DNA from: Candidatus Eiseniibacteriota bacterium
Lineage (GTDB): Bacteria; Eisenbacteria; RBG-16-71-46; CAIMUX01
Direction of reading: 5' to 3'
Length of the DNA stretch: 64,000 nucleotides
Assembly: GCA_020633975.1 (NCBI GenBank)
Contig: JACKCR010000010.1
Coordinates: 62,001 to 126,000 of the forward strand
In this document: positions 43,815 through 52,859 of the stretch, piece by piece
Layout of the letters: each line of letters opens with the position of its first letter
How positions within the stretch are numbered: position 1 is the first letter of the stretch
Notes under the pieces: model-generated
What the model saw: only the letters and a program-made list of their open reading frames with translations
Databases searched by the model: none
Told to the model about the DNA's origin: nothing
Program-made: the position numbers and the translations under genes

Positions 43815-46535
43815 ATGCGCCCCGGTTCCCGTCCCCTAGCCACTCTGGCCTCCCTTTCCATCTTGGCACTGAGTACGGCGGTTCCTGCGGCGATGGCGAC
43901 CACCGCCGCGCTCGGAACGGGCCAGGTGGACCTCTCTCGGCTTCAGCTCGACGATCCGGACGGGAACCCTCCGGCCCCGCTCCAGACGGTCGTCGACCTG
44001 CGCCAGGCTCCCCTTACTCCGGAGGCCTTCCGACTCGACCTCGCGAACACCGCCTCCGACCGTGGCTCGATCGCGCCCGTCTTCATCGAGGCGGGAATGG
44101 ACCCCGAAGGTGACGACGTCGCAGGTACCGTGTTCTCTCCCGACGGCTCGAAGGTGTTGATCGCGGAGCGGGGTTCCAAGAACGTGATGGTCTGGAACGC
44201 AGACGGCACGTTCGACCAGGCGATCGCGGTGAGCGGCACGCCCAGCTCGATCGCGGTCACGCCCGACGGCGCCTACGCGCTCGTCACCGATCTCTTCGAG
44301 GACGCAGTCTCGATCCTCGATCTCGGCACCGGCAGCGAGACCTCAGTCGTATCTGTCGGGGACCAGCCGAGCTTCGTCGCGGTGAACCCGAGCGGGACTT
44401 TGGCTGCCGTAGCGAACGGCGTGGACAGCTCCGTCTCGATCCTGTCGCTCCCGAGCGGAACGGTCGAGCGAACGATCTCGGGCGTGAATTTCCAGGGCCA
44501 GTTCTCGTTCAACTTCGAGAGCGGCGCGATCGGGTTCCGGACCTACGGCTTCGAGTTCGTGAGCGACTCGATTCTCGCGCACGTTGACTTCGCCGCGCAG
44601 GCGTTCCTCTTCATCGACGCGACCAACGGAAGCATCAACTCGCTCCCGATCGCGGCTTCGCCGACGCGAATGGGCATCTCTGCTGACAAGAGCACCATCG
44701 TCGTCGCCCACACCAGCTCGACCCGTCTCCTCACCGTCCTCGATGCGGGGTCTCAGTCGATCATCAAGACGATCTCGACCCCGGTCGATCTCTTCGGCGG
44801 CGCCGTCTGCGTCGACCCAACGGGAACGAAGGCGGTTGCGTCGGTGCAGAACGCGTGCATCGTGGTCGATCTCGTGACGGACGCCGTCTCTCCCAACCTC
44901 GACACCGCGAGCGTGAATGAACTCATCACCACTTCGGATGGCCTCTACGCGCTCTGCGTCGGCTTCCGTGGCTCCCTCATCTCGTTCGCGAGCGCGACGC
45001 TGGTCAAGAACCTCAACAACCTCGTGAGCGTTTCCTACGGCGCGGTCTCCCCGATCGAGGCCCGGGCCGTGATGGCCGCCGACGTGTTCGGTGAGGACCT
45101 CCTCTTCCTCGACACCAACGGTTCCGCCGGTTTCCTCGACATCCAGACTCTGACGGGTCCGCCGGCCGAAGGCGACAAGGCCCGCATCCTCGCGATCAGC
45201 CCAGACGGCACGATGGCAGCGGTCACGCAGATCTTCAGTGACAACGTCGGCTTCTACGACCTCACGACTGGCACGCACATCACGACGATCGCCACTGGCA
45301 ACCGTCCCGGTGAAGTGGAGTGGACTCCCGACGGGTCGAAGGTCTGCATCGCGAACATGGACTCGTCGTTCCTCACCGTGATCGACGTACCTGGATTCAC
45401 CGTGACGACCGTCCCTCTCTCGACGCGTGCGAGCCAGGTCGAGATCTCGCCGGACAGCCGCTACGCGTACGTGTGCGTCGTCGCCTCCGGTGACGGAGTC
45501 TGGCGCGTCGACCTCGACACCAACACACTCGCTGGCGCCAAGATCCTGACCGGCGACATGGGTGGCGTCTCGTTCCTCTACAGCCAGACGAGCGGTATGA
45601 CGCTCTCGCACGACGGAAGCATCCTCGCCGTCTGTGGCTCCTTCACCGACAACATCTCGTTCATCGATACGGCGAGCTGGACGCTGCTCGGCAACACCAC
45701 GGTCGGCGACTTCCCCGTCCGCGCGCTCTTCAGCGACGACGACAGCCAGCTCTACGTGACCTGCCGGGACGACGATCGGATCCGGATCATGGACACGAGC
45801 ACGCGGCTCGTGACCGGCCTCGTCGTGGTCGGAGACTGGCCGTTCGAGATGGCTCTCTCCCCCGATCAGTCCACCCTCTACGTGCTCAACTTCCTCGACC
45901 AAAACGTGGGAGTAATCGACCTCGAAGCGGCGCTCCAGACGAGCACGATCCCGCTCCCGAACTCGCCCGCCGGCATCGCACTGGCTTCGAGCGGAACGGA
46001 GCTCCTCGTCCCGACCGGAACGTCCAGCGCATCGTTCGGCCCCGGGCTGCTCTTCCAGCTCTCCGCCGTGGGAGAGCTCAACATCATCGACATGGAGACG
46101 AACACGATCGCGGATCAGATCGACACCGGCGTGCCCGCAGCGATGGTGGACTACCACGCGTCTTCACAGCGGGTCGCCGTTCCCTCACCGGCCATCGATG
46201 GGCTCTACGTGATCCAGCTCCAGGACCCGGCGGCCATCGATCCGAGCACGCCTGTGTCGCTCGAAGAGGGACTTGTCCGTGCTTTGCCGAACCCGGTCGT
46301 CGAAGGCGTCCGTCTCGACCTTCAGCTGAGCGAAGCCGGCGAGGTCAGTGCGACGATCCACGACGCGTCCGGTCGTCTCGTCCGCACGTTCGCCCGCGAA
46401 TCCGCGCGCGCTGGTGAGCACTCGTTGACGTGGGACCGTACCGACGATCGCGGCGTTCGGGTAGAACCGGGCGTCTACTTCGTCCGTGTCCTCGCAGGTA
46501 CGAACGAGTACTCGCGTAAGCTGGTCGTCCGGTAG
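43815..46535 (+). CDS. Secreted YncE-like beta-propeller with C-terminal FlgD-like sorting domain
   Basis: This 906-residue exported protein has GAGGAGG five bases before the ATG and a signal peptide (MRPGSRPLATLASLS...PAAMA). The body is a long series of YVTN/YncE-type blades, each about 42 residues: D-G-S/T-K/x-V, L/I-A-V/I-T, and D-T-x-T-x-x-I. There are probably two propellers. The last 85 residues form a FlgD-like Ig domain (LPNPVVEGVRLDL, DASGRLVRTF, EPGVYFVRVL), as in the secreted glycoside-hydrolase-like protein. It probably binds or scaffolds at the cell surface. No enzymatic motif is seen. Confidence 0.82.
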   Translation: MRPGSRPLATLASLSILALSTAVPAAMATTAALGTGQVDLSRLQLDDPDGNPPAPLQTVVDLRQAPLTPEAFRLDLANTASDRGSIAPVFIEAGMDPEGDDVAGTVFSPDGSKVLIAERGSKNVMVWNADGTFDQAIAVSGTPSSIAVTPDGAYALVTDLFEDAVSILDLGTGSETSVVSVGDQPSFVAVNPSGTLAAVANGVDSSVSILSLPSGTVERTISGVNFQGQFSFNFESGAIGFRTYGFEFVSDSILAHVDFAAQAFLFIDATNGSINSLPIAASPTRMGISADKSTIVVAHTSSTRLLTVLDAGSQSIIKTISTPVDLFGGAVCVDPTGTKAVASVQNACIVVDLVTDAVSPNLDTASVNELITTSDGLYALCVGFRGSLISFASATLVKNLNNLVSVSYGAVSPIEARAVMAADVFGEDLLFLDTNGSAGFLDIQTLTGPPAEGDKARILAISPDGTMAAVTQIFSDNVGFYDLTTGTHITTIATGNRPGEVEWTPDGSKVCIANMDSSFLTVIDVPGFTVTTVPLSTRASQVEISPDSRYAYVCVVASGDGVWRVDLDTNTLAGAKILTGDMGGVSFLYSQTSGMTLSHDGSILAVCGSFTDNISFIDTASWTLLGNTTVGDFPVRALFSDDDSQLYVTCRDDDRIRIMDTSTRLVTGLVVVGDWPFEMALSPDQSTLYVLNFLDQNVGVIDLEAALQTSTIPLPNSPAGIALASSGTELLVPTGTSSASFGPGLLFQLSAVGELNIIDMETNTIADQIDTGVPAAMVDYHASSQRVAVPSPAIDGLYVIQLQDPAAIDPSTPVSLEEGLVRALPNPVVEGVRLDLQLSEAGEVSATIHDASGRLVRTFARESARAGEHSLTWDRTDDRGVRVEPGVYFVRVLAGTNEYSRKLVVR

Positions 46536-46556
46536 CGCGACGGGGTCAGACGAGCG

Positions 46557-47810
46557 TTGAGTACCCACGACGGAAAGGACGGTACTGGGATCCCGAGAGC
46601 TCGCCGGCCGCAACGGAACGCGCAAGAGATCGTCGTACGTCGAGCGCGCGAAGGCGATGTCGATGACCTCGTGCGCATGTCACGGCTGCTGGATGCACAC
46701 GAGGTCGCCAGCGCGGCCAACGCCGGTGCACAGGTCGGCGACGGTGCAAAGGCCCGTGGCGGAGCAAAGGTCGGCGCTGGTGCACGGGTCAGTGCCGACG
46801 TCCGGACCGAAGCCGGCAATGCGGCCCTTCGCCGCAAGTTTCTCGGCCGGATTTCGGATCCCCAAGTCGCACCGTTCGTGGCGGAACTGGCGGAAGAGCG
46901 GATCGTGGGAACGCTGACGGTCAAGCGTCTCGACTTTCCGGGGTGCACCCCTTCTCGTGCCGGCCTTGTCTCCCAAGTCTGGATCGACCCGGAGTTCCGG
47001 AGACTCGGGATCACACGGCGATTGCTGCGCGGCTCCTTTGACTTCCTTCGAAGCCAAGATCTCGACCTCGTCCTACTCAACTTCGCCGCTGGGAACCAAG
47101 AGGCCGAGCGAACGTGGACGTCCCTCGGATTTCAGCCCATGGAGTCCGTATCGGTCCGCGTCAAGTGCGTCCACTCCGACTCTGCGTCGATCCCGGATCC
47201 AGTTCGGTTCGCGACGCCTTCGCCTTTGCCTTCGCCCTCGCCCTCGACTTCACCTTCGCTTTTGCCTTTGCCCTTGCCTTTCCCCTTGGCCTCGCCTTCG
47301 GACGATGTGTCGATTCGTCCTGCTCGAGGGGAAGACCTCGAAGCTGTCGTCGGCTTGTACGAGAACTGGTCCGACCACTGTCGTTTGGTCGCGCCGCTCG
47401 TACCGTCACCCACCGAGGAGACTATCCGAGCACGTGTGGAACGAGTCCGACGCGAAATGGAGAGGCGGGACCAGTTCCTTCTCGTCGCGGCCGAATCCAC
47501 TGGAGCCATCGTCGGGTTCGCGAGCGCGCGCGTCGACACAGATGGAGAGGAGCCTGCCAACCGCACCCTCGTCGCGAATCCCGTCTGGGTCGAACCTGCA
47601 TTCCGACGTCGGGGAGTCGGCCGAGCGCTCTTCGGCGCCCTCGAGTCTCTTTGCGAGGGGCTCGGTGTGGAGCGAGTAGAGTGGGCGGGCTTCGGAGATC
47701 GATCCGGGGACGCAACTCGGGGCGCCCTCGGGTTCCGCCCGTACCATGTGTTCGCCTACACGACGCTGAGCGAGCTCGGAGACCATCTGGAAGCACGAGT
47801 CGCCCAATGA
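46557..47810 (+). CDS. Tandem GNAT acetyltransferase
   Basis: This 417-residue protein has two GNAT domains: residues about 22-200 (acetyl-CoA site near DPEFRRLGITRRLL) and about 250-410 (site EPAFRRRGVGRALF). The first is interrupted by an Ala/Gly-rich insert (about 62-95). The two are joined by a Pro/Ser/Leu low-complexity linker from a CCTTCG/CCTTTG repeat. The acceptor substrate is unknown. The only start upstream of the first strand is a TTG at 46557 without a good ribosome site, so the start is uncertain. It lies 21 bp after the propeller gene. Confidence 0.75.
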   Translation: MSTHDGKDGTGIPRARRPQRNAQEIVVRRAREGDVDDLVRMSRLLDAHEVASAANAGAQVGDGAKARGGAKVGAGARVSADVRTEAGNAALRRKFLGRISDPQVAPFVAELAEERIVGTLTVKRLDFPGCTPSRAGLVSQVWIDPEFRRLGITRRLLRGSFDFLRSQDLDLVLLNFAAGNQEAERTWTSLGFQPMESVSVRVKCVHSDSASIPDPVRFATPSPLPSPSPSTSPSLLPLPLPFPLASPSDDVSIRPARGEDLEAVVGLYENWSDHCRLVAPLVPSPTEETIRARVERVRREMERRDQFLLVAAESTGAIVGFASARVDTDGEEPANRTLVANPVWVEPAFRRRGVGRALFGALESLCEGLGVERVEWAGFGDRSGDATRGALGFRPYHVFAYTTLSELGDHLEARVAQ

Positions 47811-47823
47811 GAGAGAGTCGCCC

Positions 47824-48402
47824 GTGAGAACGAACCGTTTCGGACTCTCATCGTTCGTCGCGTTCGCATTGGTCGTCGTGCTTGGCGCTTGCAGCTCCGG
47901 GGAGACGGACACGACCGACGGTACATCGCCGAAGGTAGTGTTCATGTCCAAGGTGGAGTCAGAGTCCCGGGTGGAGTCCAAGTCGGAGTCGGAGTCCCCG
48001 GTGGAGTCCAAGCCCAGATCGGAGTGGATCGTTCTTCCCGCACCACGACTCGACGCGGCCGTCGGCTACCGCGACGGTGCGCGCACGCGGGCCCGGTTCG
48101 TCTTCCTAACTTCTGATGGCGACGGGCTCCAAATCGACCTCCTCACGGAGCAGACGCCCACGCCAAGACTCATCCAAGGTGTATGGACCCAAGGCGGCAC
48201 ATCGCAACGGACCGCGGGCACCGTTCGCGCCGACAACCTCCACTTCCTGGGCGGACAAGGCGGACGCCCGAGTTTGGGTGGACGACTCGTGCTGCTCGAC
48301 TCGGATTCGGAAGAGGTCCTGCGACTCGCCTTCCCTCCCTTGGAGCTCGAGCCTATCCGCCCCGGTGGATTGGGGCCGGTCGACAGCGAAGATTCTCGCT
48401 GA
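47824..48402 (+). CDS. Predicted lipoprotein with VES(K/E)SES repeat
   Basis: This 192-residue protein starts at a GTG 13 bp after the GNAT gene. It has a lipobox (VVVLGACSS, Cys near 23) and a Ser/Glu/Lys-rich tether made of degenerate V-E-S-x-S repeats. A compact beta-rich domain of about 120 residues follows, with RARFVFLTSDGDGLQIDLL and RLVLLDSDSEEVLRL. I recognise no family. It is probably anchored in the envelope and facing the periplasm. Confidence 0.65.
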   Translation: MRTNRFGLSSFVAFALVVVLGACSSGETDTTDGTSPKVVFMSKVESESRVESKSESESPVESKPRSEWIVLPAPRLDAAVGYRDGARTRARFVFLTSDGDGLQIDLLTEQTPTPRLIQGVWTQGGTSQRTAGTVRADNLHFLGGQGGRPSLGGRLVLLDSDSEEVLRLAFPPLELEPIRPGGLGPVDSEDSR

Positions 48403-48419
48403 ACGCTGGTGGACCAGAT

Positions 48420-49088
48420 TCACTGACGGTTTGGATCGACTCTCGTCTCGAGACTCGCGTCGACGACCTGCGCTGGCCAGTCACCGTCAGGTCTCCACTG
48501 GGTCCAGTCTGATAGGAACGGCTCGCGGGGCCACTCGGTCAGCTTCGCGGGCAGAGAACGTCGAGCCGCCTCGATTCCCGCTACGTCGGTGCTCGTGATG
48601 TGTCCCAACCGGACTCCGGCCCGGAACTGCTCCTCGTCCTTGACGATGTACGTACCGGGGTCGTCCGCTGGCACGACACAGTCCAAAGCGAGATCGAGAG
48701 TCTCGAAGCCGATCGGGGTTCGTTGGTAGGGCCGCTGGAAGTTGATGTACCAGCAAAGGTGCGTCCACGTCTCTGCCTGGAAGAGCATGCGGATGGCGAG
48801 GAACGTGTCTGGGTACAGGAACGTGAGCATGTGTGTCGACGTCCACGCTCGACGTACCAGAGTCCACTCCCCCGATTCACGAATCGACCACGTCCTCGGA
48901 CTGTGGCGATCTGCCGGTGGGAGTTCGAGGAGTCGATCCGGCATCAAGTACTCGGCGCCGGGACCGACATAGAGAACCGTCAGCTCACCGCTGTCTCGAA
49001 CGATCGTCATCGGTTCCGCAAACCAGATCCTGTCGCGGACAGTACCGGTTACTGTCACCACACTTCCCGGCTTCCAGAGATGGCTCAC
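48420..49088 (-). CDS. DUF402 (FomD-like) protein
   Basis: This 222-residue soluble protein has the DUF402 core: WYINFQRPYQRTPIGFETLD, LDCVVPADDPGTYIVKDEEQF and AGIEAARRSL. Members of this family (FomD, Ntdp) are metal-dependent phosphohydrolases acting on nucleoside diphosphates or nucleotide conjugates. The acidic residues of the metal site are present. It is convergent with the lipoprotein gene, whose stop is only 17 bp away, and lies 29 bp downstream of exonuclease III on the same strand. Confidence 0.78.
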   Translation of the reverse strand: MSHLWKPGSVVTVTGTVRDRIWFAEPMTIVRDSGELTVLYVGPGAEYLMPDRLLELPPADRHSPRTWSIRESGEWTLVRRAWTSTHMLTFLYPDTFLAIRMLFQAETWTHLCWYINFQRPYQRTPIGFETLDLALDCVVPADDPGTYIVKDEEQFRAGVRLGHITSTDVAGIEAARRSLPAKLTEWPREPFLSDWTQWRPDGDWPAQVVDASLETRVDPNRQ

Positions 49089-49117
49089 TCCTCTCCTCCA
49101 CCCAGGTCAGTCGGCGA

Positions 49118-49888
49118 TCACGCGTCGAACGTAACGATCACCGGCGCATGGTCGCTCGGCTTCTCCTGCCCCCGCTCGGTCAAATCGACTTCCACCTCTA
49201 CACAGGCTCGTGCGGCCGGAGGTGTTGCGAGCACATGGTCGATCCGCAGACCTTGTCCCCGTTCGAATCCTCGCGTGCGGAAGTCGAACCAGGTGTAGAG
49301 ACCGCCCTGCGGGTAGTGCTCGCGTACGAGATCGACGAACCCGAGTTCTAGAATCGCCTCGAGGAACTCGCGTTCGGGGCCAGAGCAGAGGATCTTGTCG
49401 CGGAACCGCTCGGGGTCGTACACGTCGCGGTCGTCCCGCGTGATGTTGAAGTCGCCGAGCACGACGAGGGGCGTGCCGAGATCGTAGTAGCTGGCGAGGA
49501 AGTCGACGAGCCGCTCGAGCCAGATGAGCTTCCGTTCGTACTTCTCCGAACCGACCTTCTCGCCGTTGACCACGTAGAGGTCGAGGAACTGGATCCCACC
49601 GATCGTCCCACCGATCACCCGACGCTGCTCGTCCTCCGCGTCATCGGGGAATCCTCGGAAGACGTCCTCGATCGGCGTCTTCGAGAGGATGGCGACACCG
49701 TTGTAGGTCTTCTGGCCGTGGTGCACCGCTTCGTAACCGAGTTCCGAGAGGGCGTCCCAAGGAAACTCGTCGTCGACGCACTTCGTCTCCTGGAGACAGA
49801 CCACGTCGGGTTCCTGCGCCTCGAGCCATGCGATGAGCCGGGGCAGACGGGCCCGAATGGAGTTGACGTTCCAGGTTGCCACGCGCAT
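49118..49888 (-). CDS. xth: Exodeoxyribonuclease III
   Basis: This 256-residue enzyme is full length. AP-endonuclease/exonuclease III motifs are MRVATWNVNSIRARL, CLQETKC, NGVAILS, LGDFNITRDDRDVYDP, RIDHVLATP and SDHAPVIV. It cleaves at abasic sites and trims 3-prime ends in base-excision repair. The ATG at 49888 has GGAGG five bases upstream on the minus strand; the longer frame adds only one GTG codon. Confidence 0.96.
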   Translation of the reverse strand: MRVATWNVNSIRARLPRLIAWLEAQEPDVVCLQETKCVDDEFPWDALSELGYEAVHHGQKTYNGVAILSKTPIEDVFRGFPDDAEDEQRRVIGGTIGGIQFLDLYVVNGEKVGSEKYERKLIWLERLVDFLASYYDLGTPLVVLGDFNITRDDRDVYDPERFRDKILCSGPEREFLEAILELGFVDLVREHYPQGGLYTWFDFRTRGFERGQGLRIDHVLATPPAARACVEVEVDLTERGQEKPSDHAPVIVTFDA

Positions 49889-50085
49889 CACGACCTCCGA
49901 CCGAAGACACCGGCACTACGCTTCGCCCCGCACCGAGACGATTCGCCCCGCGCCGAGAGGTCGCAGTCTAAACCAGAGGGTGGGCGGAATCAGCACCGTC
50001 GACAATGCTCGTCCGGGTATCCGCTCCGCCTAGGGAGGAGTGAGCAGGCAGGCAGACCCAGGAGCAACTCGTATACGCCGGGTCG

Positions 50086-50928
50086 CTACGCGGCGCGATC
50101 GTCAGCCCTCGACTCCTGCGTGAACCCCGCTGCGAGGAGCGCCCGTCCCCAGCTGTGCTGGTCCTCGGGCGTCAGCGCGGAGAAGAGCGCTTCGATCGGA
50201 GCTTCGGCATCCTTGCCGACCACGCGGGAGAAGTTGCGGAGCGAATGCTCGAGCCCGGGCTCCAACTGGATCAGGTGGCAGACGTACTTCGGATCCGCGT
50301 GGGACTTGCAGAGGTGGGCACCGACGAGGAGGAACAGGTGCGACGCCTCCCGTCGCGGCCGTTCCATCATCTCTGGCCTACCGAAGTAGTAGCCCTGGAA
50401 CAGCTGGAACCCTTCATCTCGCGCGATCTGGAGGTCTTCCTCAGTCTCCACCTTCTCCGCGACGAACTGAACGGAGAAGCGATCGAGGAGCGCCTTCCGC
50501 TCCTCCGGAGAGGTGGTCGTCATCTCCAGCTTGATGATGTCGGCGAGGGCGAGGAACGGGGTGAGACGCGGCGAGTAGATGAAGTCGTCGAGGGCGATCC
50601 GGTAGCCGAGCTTCCGGAGCTCCCGACACGCTTCGACCACTTCACGGTCCGGCTCGATGTTCTCCAGAATCTCCACAACGGTGAGTTCGGACGGAAGGAC
50701 TTTGGGGAGACCGGCGACGAGGGACTCACGGGAACAGTTGAGAAAGGCGGGAGCCCCGTTGGTGAGTTCACCGATGCCGAGGGTGAGCCCGCCTTCCAGG
50801 ACGACACGCGAGGTGGCATCGTGGGGGTCGATGTCGGGGTAGCTGTTGCTCGTCCCGTCTCGGAAAAACAGCTCATAGCCTACGATCTTCAGATCGCGGT
50901 CAAGGATCGGCTGTCTCGCGATGCACAT
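50086..50928 (-). CDS. YuxH-type EAL-domain protein with shortened HDOD region
   Basis: This 280-residue protein begins MCIARQPILDRDLKIVGYELFFRDG, the typical opening of EAL-HDOD (YuxH/CdgJ-like) proteins. The EAL signature reads ELF, but other family positions remain: LNCSRESL, VEILENI, IALDDF, VAEKVETEEDL and QGYYFGRP. The C-terminal region (about 195-280) resembles only the first part of an HDOD domain, and roughly 100 residues usual for the family are missing. Phosphodiesterase activity is doubtful, and c-di-GMP binding or a protein-interaction role is more likely. It lies downstream of the TonB-type operon beyond the inverted-repeat element. Confidence 0.78.
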   Translation of the reverse strand: MCIARQPILDRDLKIVGYELFFRDGTSNSYPDIDPHDATSRVVLEGGLTLGIGELTNGAPAFLNCSRESLVAGLPKVLPSELTVVEILENIEPDREVVEACRELRKLGYRIALDDFIYSPRLTPFLALADIIKLEMTTTSPEERKALLDRFSVQFVAEKVETEEDLQIARDEGFQLFQGYYFGRPEMMERPRREASHLFLLVGAHLCKSHADPKYVCHLIQLEPGLEHSLRNFSRVVGKDAEAPIEALFSALTPEDQHSWGRALLAAGFTQESRADDRAA

Positions 50929-51044
50929 GGACACGCGATATCCACCCCCGGAACGGTCCTCGTCTAGGCCACCTTGGCAGGGAGTTGGCCTCCCACCCCT
51001 CCTCCTGGTATCGACGGATAGGGCAGGCGTCTGGAGCAAAGGTT

Positions 51045-51201
51045 GTGGCCGGAAGATTGCTGATGCTACCCACGCACACCATTATTTTCCAACTGCTTAT
51101 GCCACGTCTCACGCAACTCATCCCGACCGCGGAGCCGGTTCCTGGTCATCTCATTGTCGGGTCAGCCCTCGCGGAGCCGGCGTCAGCAATCTTCCGGCCA
51201 C
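51045..51201. repeat. 157-bp element with perfect 19-bp inverted terminal repeats
   Basis: GTGGCCGGAAGATTGCTGA at 51045-51063 is the exact reverse complement of 51183-51201. The 119-bp interior holds a shorter inverted pair (CCCGAC at 51122-51127 and GTCGGG) and two direct copies of CGCGGAGCCGG. It sits in the 282-bp gap between the AgmX-like stop and the EAL start. No target-site duplication is visible. It could be a MITE-like element, a structured leader RNA for the EAL gene, or a long-stem 3-prime end for the operon. Confidence 0.75.
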
Positions 51202-51210
51202 CCCCCCGGA

Positions 51211-52269
51211 TCACGCAGGTGGGGTGAAGACGAACGGGGTCCGGAAAGTGACCGTTCCTTCCGGAATGGCGGGGAACTTCCACTCCCGAACCTGGGCGAG
51301 GACACACTCCCGGAGCGCGGCCGAGCCCAGGGAGTCCTGGGCGATCGAAGCTTCAGCCACTCCTCCCGACGGGAGCACCGTCAGCACGATCACCATCTTT
51401 CCCTCGAGGCCAGGCTCCCGCTTGAGCTGGTTGTCATAGCAGAACTGGATTCCTGCCGCGTACTTACGGACCACGGCCAGGAGCGACGCGTTGCTCCGGA
51501 AGGAGCCGGCTACGGCACCCCCACCGACGGAGCTCCCTGGATCGGCCGACGCGAGGTCGCCGGATCCACCGCTGTCCACGGACTCGATGTCGATGAGATC
51601 CCCGGTGACGACCTGGCCGCCGCCACCACCCCCGCCGACATCCTCTCGAGCGGCGACGGCACCGGTGACATCCCCTGCGGAGCGGCCGCGGCCGGGCCGT
51701 CCGCGACCTCCCTTGCGCTCCGGGACATTGGAGCCGCCGGTTGTCGGGGCGATGGACGCGAGGTCGGATTGGAGGGCGTTGAGGGTCGACTCCACCGACT
51801 TGGTGGTCGACTTGAGGGCCTGGGCGACTTCGGTAGTGGCCTTCGCGCGCCCCGCCGTGCCGCGTTCCTCGGCCAGCTTGTTGTCTTCTCGGGCCCGACG
51901 GGGAGGGGCCGTGGTCTTGGGTTCGACCTTGGGAACGGGCGTTGGCTCGACCTTGGGCTCGGCCTTCGGTTCGGGCGTCGGGGCCACCTCTGGAACCTTC
52001 GGCTCGGGAATGGCAGCGAGTTCGGGTATCTCGACCGGCGCGGGGCCGAGTACCGGAGGCACGGGCTTCCGCTTCTCGAGGATCAGCTTCGCGAGACGCT
52101 CGGGCACTTCCTCGACGCGAGGAGGAGCCGCGACGCGGATCGGCGCGATGAGCGCAACCGCGAGTACGGCGATGCCCAGGCCGCTCGAGATGAGGAGCGC
52201 CCGGCGGAACTTCGGGTCCGGTACCGCAAAGAGGGACCGGCGATACTCTGCATGGAGAGTGCGGTTCAT
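51211..52269 (-). CDS. AgmX/PglI-type TonB-like energy-transducer protein
   Basis: This is a 352-residue protein. It has an N-terminal cytoplasmic tail and one membrane helix (about 24-44), then a periplasm-spanning Pro/Glu/Lys-rich segment (about 50-120), an Ala/Thr helical region and a Gly-rich hinge. The C-terminal domain (about 265-350) has IQFCYDNQLKREPGLEGK, the VLPSGGV turn and REWKFP, as in the AgmX/PglI C-terminal family. In myxobacteria such proteins couple an ExbB/ExbD-type proton channel to envelope components. It lies 8 bp downstream of an exbD gene, with GGGGGAG before its ATG. Confidence 0.85.
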   Translation of the reverse strand: MNRTLHAEYRRSLFAVPDPKFRRALLISSGLGIAVLAVALIAPIRVAAPPRVEEVPERLAKLILEKRKPVPPVLGPAPVEIPELAAIPEPKVPEVAPTPEPKAEPKVEPTPVPKVEPKTTAPPRRAREDNKLAEERGTAGRAKATTEVAQALKSTTKSVESTLNALQSDLASIAPTTGGSNVPERKGGRGRPGRGRSAGDVTGAVAAREDVGGGGGGGQVVTGDLIDIESVDSGGSGDLASADPGSSVGGGAVAGSFRSNASLLAVVRKYAAGIQFCYDNQLKREPGLEGKMVIVLTVLPSGGVAEASIAQDSLGSAALRECVLAQVREWKFPAIPEGTVTFRTPFVFTPPA

Positions 52270-52277
52270 CGCTCCCC

Positions 52278-52757
52278 CTAGGTCGTCCGGATGACCGCGA
52301 GCGAGATCTCGTCCCAGCCCTCGGCGCCGACGGTGTACATCACCCTTTGGAGAACCGCGAACTCGATCTCCCGATCTCCCTGGATCGTGACGAGACCGAG
52401 CTGCACATCTACACCTTGGATGCGCGCAAGGTCTTCCTTCTGGGCGCGGATGGTCTCGAGCTCGCGCGCTAGCTTCTCGATCCGCATTTCGTCACTCGCC
52501 ATGACGGCGGATAGATCCGCCACCCAGTCTTCGCCGACGAGGATGGACGTCTCCGTGATCGCGATGACGACGGAGTCCTCCGGATGCTCTTTGGCGGTCG
52601 ACTCCGGGAGCTGGACTCCCGCCGACGGACTCATCTGCTCGTCGGCCACGAAGCTCTTCACGAGGAAGAGGAGCAGCACGACGAGGATGTCCATCATCGA
52701 CGTCATCTTGAGAGCGACCGCGGGCTTCACCCGCCGATGTCGTCCCGTCCGTCTCAT
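52278..52757 (-). CDS. exbD: ExbD/TolR-family protein with canonical membrane Asp
   Basis: This 159-residue protein has a short basic N terminus, a single membrane helix containing D23 (SMMDILVVLLLFLV) and a periplasmic domain with the typical PEST-like linker. D23 corresponds to the proton-conducting Asp of TolR/ExbD. It is encoded just before the AgmX-like gene and after a second ExbD, so two different ExbD chains are available to one ExbB. Confidence 0.88.
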   Translation of the reverse strand: MRRTGRHRRVKPAVALKMTSMMDILVVLLLFLVKSFVADEQMSPSAGVQLPESTAKEHPEDSVVIAITETSILVGEDWVADLSAVMASDEMRIEKLARELETIRAQKEDLARIQGVDVQLGLVTIQGDREIEFAVLQRVMYTVGAEGWDEISLAVIRTT

Positions 52758-52859
52758 TCGAGTTCCTCCGGTTCGTTGCCGGTCACATCGAACATTCGAC
52801 TCGCAGCCTTCAAGTGCCCTTCACTACTCACTCGTCGGCGTACGCCCGGTGGCAATACG

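Noticed and set aside
44343-46157. 604-residue minus-strand frame opposite the propeller gene
   Set aside because: Its composition is extremely rich in Arg, Asp, Glu, Val and His without hydrophobic core, as expected of an antisense frame in GC-rich DNA. The plus strand has signal peptide, blades and sorting domain.
50985-51227. 80-residue plus-strand frame across the inverted-repeat element
   Set aside because: It has no ribosome site, no family, and consists largely of the element itself and the complement of the AgmX-like gene end.
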